A DNA stretch of 20,046 nt from Pelargonium tetragonum (lineage: Eukaryota; Streptophyta; Magnoliopsida; Geraniales; Geraniaceae): NCBI GenBank assembly GCA_036897445.1, contig JAYMTL010000203.1, positions 1 to 20,046 of the forward strand. Direction: 5' to 3'. The notes beneath the pieces are model-generated. The model saw only the letters and a program-made list of their open reading frames with translations. It had not been told where the DNA came from and made no database searches. The position numbers and the translations under genes are program-made. Positions 10,885 through 20,046 of the stretch are shown here, piece by piece (positions within the stretch are counted from its first letter, which is position 1; every line of letters begins with the position of its first letter).

Positions 10885-12883
10885 AGATTCTTCTAGTGTT
10901 TGTAGAATTTATTAGAGCTTGTGTAATGACTTTTATGGTAACTCATTTGTGGTTGATAAGGGAACCTCATTGCCCAAGGATTTCTTGAACTTTTATACCA
11001 AATCTTCATAGGAATTTTCCAGAGGGCTCTACTGCTGAATTATGAAAGATTTTTTTTTTATTTTAATAATAAAAATAAGGAATTTTATAGGTCTCCCTGA
11101 TGACTAAATTTTCCCTAATAACTGGGTCCGTTAAGTCTAGTTCTGACTAACTAGCTCTGAATTTCATATAAATGAAACTTTACAATTGAATCCAGTGTAC
11201 CGGGGTCTTTTCCCTTACTCTAAAGAGATATTAACACAAAGATCTATACATTAAAAGGACAAGCAACTCTCTTCTTTGTTTTTCAAACAAAGAATCCGCA
11301 ATCATTATTTAAGTTATGTCTCTCTGCAGCCTTGTTTAATTTGGGGTAACATTTAAAGTAGGAGTTGGGATTAATTCTTAGAGCTCTAGGGTAATCTTTA
11401 GAAAGCCTTGTAATAAAAGTTCCCAAAAAAAGACTCCTTTATATCTAAACCCATATCCTATTGAATTCAAAATGAAAATCTCTATTTTAAAATACATAGA
11501 ATTCTAAAAGATAAAGGGATTTTGGAGCACTCTCAGACGGACCTTTGCTTTGTTTACAAATAAAGCAACAGACCCCGTAATGCCTAGATAGAAGATAGAA
11601 ATTCCTTTTCCTAAGAATACCCAGAAGTTAGAAGCCACTCCTTTTTAGTTTCAAATCGTAAAGAAATGATATACTCAGTAGAAATTGAACCTATATATGT
11701 TGGTAGGAATGGAAAAAGCACAAAGCAGGACTTCTACTTTTAATCAATCGAAGCTAATACGCCTGAACGCTTATCTGTAATTTCTGCTGTATCCATTTCC
11801 TTTTCGGAGCTATAAAGGCTATAAAAGTAATTTAGCGACTCTTTTTCTTCTAGATAAAATTAGATTGGTTTAGAGTTCCACGTAAGAAAGTCATATAATA
11901 AGGGGTGGGAGTTCAGGATTCTTTAAAGTTAAACATTTAGGGTAGTAAACTAAAAAGCTTCAACTAGTAAAGTTAGGTAAATCCTTTTTTAGATTCAATC
12001 GCGAAAATTTTAAGGAGATGTGTAGGGGGGTACTTTATAAGGTCTTTTTTGCTAAACTCAAAAATTCTAAATTGCCGAATACTTTTATAGTATAGAGGGT
12101 TTTAAAAAAGAAGCATCTAAATAGATTGCTAAAGGAGCTCAACACAAATACAGGTTGTTTTTTATAATACCGTGTGGGGTTAAAAGAGTTATATTCCTGT
12201 GAAGTTACTACATAACATAAATAGATATCATAAAGTTTATGTTGTTTTAGACTAAGATGGACATAGCAAAGAAACAATACAAAAAGGATCTGGGGGTATT
12301 TCTGTAAATCCTCCTTTTAAGCGCCGCTCTTAGAAGTGTATCTACTCTCTTACAATTAACTTGACAAAGAAGCCTATTAGTTTCCATTCAATTCTATTTT
12401 ACTAACCCCTTTTGGTCAACAAATTTAAAATAAATAGTAAAGAGATTTAATATCCAATTAACAAGTTTATAATTAAGCTTAAATGCTAGCGAAACGGACA
12501 AACCCCTTGAACTACTAGTTAAGAAAGTTTTAAGGGCAAAAAATAGACTAAGAGTAGGGAATTCGTTGACTTACTTTACTAAATTGTATCTCTCTAAATC
12601 GGAGTAAATCTAAGGTAGTACATCCCGGGTTTTGAATAATCACTCTGTTGTAATTTTACCTTTATTACTTATTGCCTAAATACCTTCAGCCCTAGTGAAA
12701 AACACGGATCTTAGACCCAAGATTTTAGCTTTATCAACTCTCGTTATCAATAAAATTGAATTATATAACTAGAATACAGGATACAGAGCTATAAATAACC
12801 TCAGCATGGCACGAATTAGTCTGAGGAATTCCGTAATTTAGTAGAAGTTTGGTTAGTCTTTCATCTTCTTCTTTTGTTTAATA
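10885..12883. other. Non-coding spacer, no gene seen
   Basis: A run of nine T at 11051-11059 leads into an AT-only hairpin (11055-11062 with 11068-11075). The minus-strand frame at 12035-12277 (80 codons) is aromatic-rich and has no recognisable motif, consistent with chance translation of AT-rich DNA. Confidence 0.55.
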
Positions 12884-12929
12884 TGCACGCACTATCTGAC
12901 ACCGGTACTTTCTGAATGGTGTGCGTGTA
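12884..12929. repeat. Nine-pair GC-rich hairpin with 28-base loop
   Basis: TGCACGCAC (12884-12892) pairs with GTGCGTGTA (12921-12929), nine pairs with a single G-T. The stem is GC-rich in otherwise AT-rich DNA. The loop contains ACACC and GGT, allowing an alternative inner pairing. It is the most convincing stem in the window by GC content. It could be a structured RNA element, a processing signal or a relic of a tRNA-like element; none of these can be shown here. Confidence 0.4.
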
Positions 12930-15900
12930 ATTCCATGAATCTAGAGTTGCGAAGGTAACTTTTAGTGTGTATGTCGAAACTTGAAGAGTTAATTATCAAC
13001 TTAGTTTTTTGTTTCTTTTGAGTGTTTGCTACAAAAATGAGAGCCTATATTCTGCATATCACAGCGTACCATCTCCCCTTAGGAATTCGTGGAGATAGAA
13101 GTTTTTTCTTAAGTACTGAGACTACGCTTCTCTTAAAAAAGAAGAAACATGGTTTATAATTTAGACTAACACTGATTTTGAAACCATATATCCTAAGAAC
13201 TCTAGTCTAAGAAAAGCAACTCACTTTTAGAGTAATATACAAGAACTATAACTAAGCTTAATAACCATTTTTGAAGAATTATCTGACTTCTCCTTTATCT
13301 ACCACTCTTGTATATTAAGTCAATAATAGTCATGCCCAGGCCAACTGACTATATTAATATTTAAAAAAGTTTTCTACCTTATTTTAGTAAAAAGCATTCC
13401 ATTCACCAAAGTTGTGTACCTGAGGCAAGCTTAGCAAAGTAAGTAACAATAGAGTAAAAACGCTAGGGTCTTTTTCGTGACGTATATTAAGAGTTTAGGG
13501 CAGTCTCCTGTATGCTTCCAACTTTTGAAAATTAACTTGATAAGGGATCTCTTTTAATGAAGATTTACGAGTTATACATAAGTGATTAGTTTGCCCGTTA
13601 AAAGATATTAATTACTCTATTATCACTTCCGAATTGCACGAAATTGCGCGGTAAGCCCTGGAGTTTATAACCCCAAAAGGACTGAATTTCTATATAATAA
13701 AGACACCTTATGTATATGAGTCAATTTAATTAAGTTAAATAGGAGACCTGACCTTAACAACTTTATCTTGCTTTTGTTTCTTTTTTTATTATGGATACTT
13801 TTTCTTATTATTCAGATAAAACTTAACTAATAGGAACCCTTTTTTTTAACAGGGTGAAGCTCCCGTTAAATTCTCTTACCTATTTACTTACCGATATACA
13901 GCAAATTCTACTTTAAGTGATTTTGATTCCTAAATTGCTTTTACAGTATTTAATTAGGGGATCTCCCAGCAGTGTCTTAGGACACCTTATCTTAATCTTA
14001 TAAAGTCCCTTAAAAGTTTATAAAGTTTAGGATCCTTTTGAACAAAACCTCCCCGTTTCTATTTTTACCAAGTATTGCTTTGCAGTTAACCTACCGGAAA
14101 CTCATCAAGGTCTACCGGACAAAAACCCGTATAATTATAGAATAACTTAGGAAGGGGTCAATTTAAGTGTTAGGGAATTTAACATGACTATGCTAAATGC
14201 ACAAAGAAAAGCATTACTGGGAAACCCTTTCAAATAACCCTAAAGAGTCGAATCCTCCGCATAACTGGCTCTAGAATCTACAGAAAATGAAAAAGAAAGT
14301 ATAGGTTTTGAAAATAACCCCCCTGGTATTTCCCTGTATTCCGTACTCTCTTACTGTTAGTGTTACATTCTATTCTGGTTAACTTGGTTTTAGGAATATA
14401 AAGATAAAGGTAAACTAAGGTAATCCGTTTTCCGGTAATGCTATTCTAGAGAAGAACTGCGGCAGGGTTCTAATGAATCTAGATTCCTTTTATTTCTTTA
14501 GTAAAAGTCTTTACTGAGGAATATGCCTTTAGTTCCAGTTTTTACCTGTCTTTATCTCAAGCTGCCGAAACAGAACAAATAGTAATACAAACTAAAAGAC
14601 TATGTCTGTACCTGCTACTACTAAAGAATATGGTACAAACTGGGAATAATTCCTAACAAGTAAGAATCCTAGTAAAAAGCTTATCAAAGGGGTTTCTGCT
14701 TTTAGTCTTAGTCTCTCTCTGGGATAGTAAATAGGAGTAGTAATTCCAGTCTATTTAAGTTTTGAGGCTTAAGGCTTTTAAGGGAATTTTGGTTTAGAGT
14801 AGTTTTTTACATTCCAGATCCTGTGTCATTTTAAAGTACAAACAAAGTAGGAGGAATGATTTTTCAATACAATAAGAGTCCTATTTTGGGTGTATAACAT
14901 AAGTTGATCTATTACTATACAATACAGCATCTCCCTCCCTTCACTATGCTACAGTCAGGTAGAAGAGGCATTACTAATCTCTCTATCTAGCCTATCTATA
15001 CCAGTAACTGCAGAGAGCCAGAGGTAATAAAAAACTAGGAAAAACTCCTTAGGTATTAAGTAAGGGCAGTTTTCTTATCTGAATCCAGTGTAAGTGAGGG
15101 TCCTTCTAATATATGATAAAACAAGCATGGCTGGGGTTAACCTGTAAAAACTATTAACTTTTTGGGTTAAATATAGTGTTGGCACACAAACTAACTTAGG
15201 GTAGGGAATCCCGCAAAATGCAATAACAACCAAAAACTTTATATAATTCAAACCCGGCAATCCTGAGGTCCTTGACACTAAGAAAATTGCTCTTGATAAA
15301 AACTAACAAAAAAAGCTTGGCTCAGTTCCTCTATATCTAATGAAAGCCCCTAGTGATCCCAAAAAGGAACTAACGTTGCTTTTAGGAAGATTAAACTATA
15401 TAGCTAAATAGCTGGGGTATACTAAAATAACTCCAGGGAATCGCTTAAATAGAGTAGTTATTAAATCAAAGGAGTGCCCTTAGCTTCTTTAGTGCAATAA
15501 GTGTTTTTTACTCTAATGGAAAACTCCTTAGGATTCCTTTTTTTACTTCGTGATTATTCTTTATATACAAGATTTACCTAAATAAGGAAGAGTCTGACCT
15601 CTAAATTAGAATTTTTACATATTAAAGCAGTCAAGTAGGGAAATGAGGAAAGGGATTTCTATCAGTAAAGGCGCTTAGATGATTGGATCTTCTAACCTTA
15701 AGAAGTTGTCTTAATATACTAGCAAGCTACTCTTTTTCTTCTTGTAAGTAGACTTTAAAAAAGAAATTAAGTAAAAGAACCCTGGAAAAAGAGAATCCTT
15801 ATTGTAAGGAAAGCTCCATTCTAAAATAAGAATTTGAGGAACTTCTAATCACTTAGATAAATGAATATTAAGAAAATTATATATAATAATCCACTCCAGA

Positions 15901-15938
15901 CTGATATACTGAATTCGAGTTATTAGAACTATCCGGAG
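12930..15938. other. Non-coding spacer, no gene seen
   Basis: No gene recognised. The minus-strand frame at 15075-15278 (67 codons) has no identifiable domain. CATAAGTGA at 13577-13585 resembles a plant mitochondrial CRTA-type promoter core but stands without a gene. The stretch at about 14930-15030 has ordinary plant mitochondrial spacer texture. Confidence 0.55.
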
Positions 15939-16012
15939 GCTTAGATAGCTCAATTGATTGGTAGAGCAAACATAAAAGACTAGGGTCGGTGGTTCAAGTC
16001 CACTTCTAAGCA
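15939..16012 (+). pseudogene. trnF: Defective tRNA-Phe(GAA)-like gene
   Basis: The acceptor stem is perfect: GCTTAGA (15939-15945) with TCTAAGC (16005-16011), then discriminator A at 16012. TA and the D stem GCTC (15948-15951) / GAGC (15964-15967) follow. The T arm is GGTGG (15988-15992), a seven-base loop TTCAAGT, and CCACT (16000-16004), with one G-T pair. The 3' half matches what I remember of plant mitochondrial tRNA-Phe, which ends in CCACTTCTAAGC. Two defects are visible. The D loop is 12 bases, with ATTG apparently duplicated (CAATTGATTGGTA). The stretch between the D and T stems is 20 bases instead of the usual 23, and no five-pair anticodon stem or GAA anticodon can be drawn (it reads AACATAAAAGACTAGGG). 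I therefore call it a pseudogene, although RNA editing or an unusual fold cannot be excluded. Intact outer arms with a damaged centre suggest recent decay or use as a processing signal (t-element). Confidence 0.6.
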
Positions 16013-16023
16013 GACAGAAAACC

Positions 16024-16048
16024 ACGGGTTCTAATCCTGTTAATACGA
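16024..16048 (+). pseudogene. Orphan tRNA T-arm and acceptor 3' end
   Basis: ACGGG (16024-16028), a seven-base loop TTCTAAT (16029-16035) and CCTGT (16036-16040) form a canonical T arm with one G-T pair. It would be followed by TAATACG (16041-16047) and A as an acceptor 3' strand. The loop and 3' stem (GTTCTAATCCTGT) differ by one base from what I recall for plant mitochondrial tRNA-Pro. It begins only 11 bases after the tRNA-Phe-like element, leaving no room for a 5' half, and no matching CGTATTA acceptor strand is seen upstream. It may be a truncated second tRNA. Confidence 0.35.
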
Positions 16049-19000
16049 GAGAATTGGTCTAAAATTACCTTTGTTATCCGGAGCAAAAAAGAGAAATTCT
16101 TCTCGGCCCCCCTTGGCATTTCCATTCTTTTTTTAATATAAGCTAGGGGAGAAATATCCATACTAGGGCTTTTTCATGTAGTTCAATTACCCGGGGTTCT
16201 ATTAAATTGAGTCTTTTTGTTTGGTCCTATTTTCCGATTTAAAAGTAACTAATTCTAGCGCTGTCAGTACAACCCTTTAGTTAGGGACGGATGTCTTAGT
16301 AACCTCTTTTTATGGAACAACTTACTTTTTTTCAGAAGCTAAAAGCCTCCTAATATACATAAGGTTTTTTGCCTTAGGATGTGCCTACCTTGCTTAATAA
16401 AATCCCGTCATAAAAGGGATTCCGAGTCTATTAAAACTTTTAAAAAACATAGTTACCGTAGAAGTCTATTTATTTTGGGCGTGCAAAAGGAGCTACAATC
16501 TTCTCTAGCTGCTTTATTCTTGTTTTGGAACAGTAAACCCTCTCTTTATAGTGAGTTAAGAGTATAAATACCCTTGTGAGGCAATTTCAGTAGTTTTACT
16601 AAGCGGCGTCTCCTAAGCAAAGCCTCTTTATACAAATATATGATAATAGGCTGAGTTAAGCAATTACAAGAATCTTTTTAAGTAAAGAATCCGACTCGTC
16701 AAGATTAGAGTCCTAAGGATGGAGCACCCCGTAAATATATACATGTACGACTCCCCGTTTTCTTGTTTGGTATATAAAAGCAGAATTAATTAAGTACTAA
16801 AAACCCCATAAGTCCCTTTTTTAGTATGCAGCCCCGATTCTATAGAATTTGGAATACTTATATAACTACTCCAGGCTTTTTGACTCAATCTCTAAGGGAT
16901 CCTTATTAGGATTTCCTTAACCTTAAAAGCTTATAGATCCGGGCTACAAATTAGCATAATGACGACTTCTTTTGGATTCTCATAAATTCTCTATAAAAGG
17001 AACTCATTGTTGCTCATTAAAAGTAGCTTTGCTTAGTATGTGGCTTCCATAATTATAAGTCTTTCCGCTTGGTATATGCCCCTTGATCTGTCATTAAAGC
17101 CTAAATTTACAAAAAAGGGAATAGCGAACCTAGAAAAATGATATAAAGTATCCTGCACATGAAGTCTTGATTGGCTGTAATATAGTTTATAAAAACTCTA
17201 GAGTTAGTATAGTTTAGGTTCCTATTTATAATTACTTATTCTCCCTCTACTATAAAGGGGGTACTAGCACTGCCCAGTTATACTTGAAGGATTAAAGTAA
17301 TTCTGGTTTATTTGAAATAATTCCCGCTAAAAATACAAGTTTATCCTACTTATTTAGATTAGAATAGATTAAAGTCCGATGGTACCTTACTCAGGCTAAT
17401 AAACACAAAGGATGATTTTGACTCTTATAGCAAAGTCAGCACAGTACTTCTCCGAATACGCTTTGTCTACATTTAGCTATATTTTTTTAATCATATTAAG
17501 TAAATAAATCCTTTTTCATATACTTTATTTTTGTATTGGTTCTGAATCTTTATTGCACAAATTCGGAGTCACAGGTGTCCCAGAATAAAGGGGGAGTACT
17601 CTTTCCGAATCAGAGTGGTTTTGTCAATCAAATTAAATAAACTTAAATGTCAGAGAAATCTTATTATTCTTTTTGCTGTTTGCTATTACTGTTTAGCGGT
17701 TTTCCCTTTCACTTTTCGGGATAAAACAAACAAGAATTTCTTAGGCGTGGAGTTCTAAATTGGTCACTACTATAGGTATTGGAAATCCCGATTACAAAGC
17801 AATATAACATATTTAGCAAGGGGTAGATGTACGCAAGATAAATATATAAGGGGCTCCTTAACTTTAATTTAACCAGATACGCTAAAGGTATAATTTTTAG
17901 ATTCATTTATGTCTAGTAAGTCCGACTGGTAGAAAACCTTGTATATAAGTGCTTTTATAGGATATACTCAATCTGAAGAAGTAGAACTTGTGGGGTATTA
18001 GGTCAAAGCTTTCTTATAGATCTTGCTACTAAGGGAAATAGGTGTCAATTGGATATCTAACTACTATAGCTCCTATGTAAATATGTAAACAAGAACTCTT
18101 GACTTTCTTTATCTTCTATTTCTGGATTCTAATAGGAAACCCCTAAACCTTAAAGTATAAAATGCCTTTGGTCGAAAAGCTTTCCTTTATTAATTAAGGG
18201 ATAGCCTTTAGTCAAATTCACTGAGGATTGCTCAGACCTTGGCCCGCGATAGAAGCAAAGATAATAGGCAATTCCGTATGTATACACATGTAAAGTCAAT
18301 TTTGTGTATTCACCTTATAAGGTGTAGCTAGCAAAAGTTTTTGATTAGGTATTATCAGTATTTTAGACCCGACTAACCAATTCTCAAAAAGGAGACTTTA
18401 AGTGTAATCTTACCAATTCCTCTGTGTATGTATTTTGAAAACAAGTTTTTAGAAAGCCATGCGTTTATCCACCGAGATAAAAAGAAAGATTCGTAACTTA
18501 AAAGTTAAACTGTTCAAGTACTTTTAGTATTATAAGAAAAGCAGGCAGATTGCAAATATAAAAATATAGAAGCCCCTAGTTATACAAGTTCTTATTAAAT
18601 ATTCTATACATAGGGTACTATAGTCCTGTCAGCGTAATAGGTTTGCCGGAGCACTGTAGTTTATATTCTCCTCTTTCGTAACGAGCACTACGTGGATACA
18701 AGGGTAAAGCTTCAGGTCTTTTTTAGGAGCCTTATACTCTCCTTTGGAGCTAAACTTCTGTAAGGGTACTTAATCTTTATAACTAATAAACTCTATTTTG
18801 ATTCCTTAGCTTATGACTTGATCTCGCTTTTTTATTACAAAGTTGCTAAAAATGTGGGTGGGGTGAAAAAGCCCTAAAGCAGAGCGGGATCCTATATTAC
18901 CCTCTAAGAGGTTTAGTATAAGCTGTGACGCGGTAAGGTCAGATTTCGAATTATGTGGTTTCGCTTAGTTATATTTGATGATATTTCTTTACTGGAAGTA

Positions 19001-19320
19001 CAAGGTTTTAGCCACAGGGTTGCGCGGGGGATTCTCTTTCAGGGGTTTCTTATATTAAATTTTAAATAAAGGAAATTTTTAGAAACGGGAAAGATAACGA
19101 ATACTGCTTAATTTGAAAAGGGCTTAAGCTACTAAAAGGTTTTATAATGGCTCAGAAATCTTGTCTAGTTCTTGCTATATCACAGTAGTAGGAACTTCTT
19201 AATTTACCCTTGTTAGAGTCTACTTCCTACTTATAGGCTTAATCCTATATGTGGCCCTTATTCTCTTCAAAAAGACTCCCTTTACTTATAATAAGTCTTA
19301 AGAGCTACAAGCAATAAGAC
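16049..19320. other. Non-coding spacer, no gene seen
   Basis: No credible gene. TAGTTCAATT near 16178-16187, followed by GGGGTTCTATT, loosely resembles tRNA D-arm and T-arm text, but no stems form. Frames at 16379-16567 (plus, 62 codons) and 17709-17906 (minus, 65 codons) lack recognisable motifs. The rest is AT-rich spacer. Confidence 0.55.
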
Positions 19321-19500
19321 AACGGAAGACTCCTCTCTAAGGAAAGGACTCTGCCTCGCTCTCGTACGCACAAGAACAAGACATTATCGGAGAAGTCTCT
19401 AAGGGTAGAGGCCCTTCCCTTGCTTCGACTGAAAAGAGAGAGCTACACCTAAGCGAAAGACTGGCTCTGCTAATAGGTTAAGGGTGACTTTACTTTACTA
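19321..19500. other. GC-rich island, non-coding
   Basis: By hand count this segment is about 48% GC, against mostly 25-40% in sampled spacer. No frame above chance runs through it. It contains a small hairpin AAGGG (19401-19405) / CCCTT (19412-19416). Its texture is that of ordinary angiosperm mitochondrial spacer, so it may be younger or imported sequence that has not reached the local base composition. Origin unknown. Confidence 0.35.
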
Positions 19501-19973
19501 TCCTCTTCGAAATAATTAGGAATATACTCTCAAAAAAGCAATAGCACAGAAAGCAAACTGAGGTAATAACCTTAACAAGCAATACTATCAATTACTTTTT
19601 CTTTTTATTATAAACTAACTAATAAAGAGAAAGACAAGGAATATTAAGACTTAAGGTAGTAAGTACAATAGCTACAGTAGGTACTGGCTGTAATAGGAGC
19701 TGAGGTACAGCTATCTATAACCTGTAATATTTGCTTAACTTCTTTACTTCATTTTCAAGGTCAAATCGGAAAGGCTTAACCAGAGCATAGTAAGGAAGGA
19801 GTTTCCAAAGGCATTATAAAGTAAAAGAAGGGTGCGAGCTCTACAAGGTATAGTATAATGGGGATATGCCTAATAAGTCCGCTTATCCACTTCTATTTTA
19901 GAGGAACAAGTCAAAGAGAGTTCTCTCAGTTAGGATGAGGGTTAATCGGGTTTTTTGTAAAGCAGTACAATTC
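19501..19973. other. Non-coding spacer, no gene seen
   Basis: Spacer rich in CTT/AAG and GGTA words with no frame or RNA gene that I can recognise. Confidence 0.5.
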
Positions 19974-19993
19974 GAAAGCTCTCCCGGGCTTTC
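19974..19993. repeat. Six-pair hairpin with GC-rich loop
   Basis: GAAAGC (19974-19979) pairs with GCTTTC (19988-19993) around an eight-base loop (TCTCCCGG). It is close to the window end, and whether it belongs to a gene beyond the edge cannot be judged. Confidence 0.25.
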
Positions 19994-20046
19994 ATAATGT
20001 AAATAGAAGCTTTATTTGAATAACTTTCAAGCATTTGACTTTTTAA

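Noticed and set aside
12035-12277. 80-codon minus-strand frame rich in Tyr, Phe and Leu
   Set aside because: No motif; typical translation of AT-rich non-coding DNA.
13577-13585. CATAAGTGA resembling a CRTA-type mitochondrial promoter
   Set aside because: A nine-base degenerate match is common by chance, and no gene follows.
11187-15092. 13-base repeat TGAATCCAGTGTA at 11187-11199 and 15080-15092
   Set aside because: A few 13-base repeats are expected by chance in 20 kb, and flanking similarity is weak.
16178-16205. Text resembling tRNA D-arm and T-arm words
   Set aside because: No stems form, and the spacing is far too short for a tRNA.

Overview
This is a gene-poor, AT-rich stretch of about 20 kb. 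The best reading is intergenic DNA from a land-plant (or close streptophyte) mitochondrial genome. Two things support this. First, the element at 15939-16012 has the arms of a tRNA, and its 3' half (GGTCGGTGGTTCAAGTCCAC, then TCTAAGC) resembles plant mitochondrial tRNA-Phe(GAA) as I remember it. Second, much of the sequence has the texture of plant mitochondrial spacer, rich in CTT/AAG, CTAG and TTAGG words, with no long frames and no bacterial gene density. The exact lineage cannot be read from the window. Hand-counted lines of spacer are mostly 25-40% GC, low for an angiosperm mitochondrion, while the one credible coding segment (bases 1-300) is about 43%.

Layout. Bases 1-303 are the 3' end of an open frame that enters from upstream and stops at TAG 301-303. 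It encodes a charge-rich C-terminal tail that I cannot place in a family. A compact stem-loop at 351-370 follows and could mark the mRNA 3' end. From there to about 15.9 kb I find no gene I can defend. The spacer holds several scattered inverted repeats: 6112-6165 (a palindrome plus a terminator-like hairpin), 7664-7697, 8599-8616, 9302-9334, 10840-10884 and 12884-12929. It also holds a GC-rich island at about 8761-8940, which carries an 83-codon minus-strand frame with a LAGLIDADG-like octapeptide. At 15939-16048 there is a defective tRNA-Phe-like gene followed directly by an orphan T-arm and acceptor tail of a second tRNA. The rest is spacer again, with a second GC-rich island at about 19321-19500 and a hairpin at 19974-19993.

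Nothing forms an operon or a recognisable new system. The points most worth checking are the unidentified 5' frame, the broken tRNA pair, the two GC islands, and the contrast between coding and spacer composition. All identifications are from reading and memory, and no search was run.
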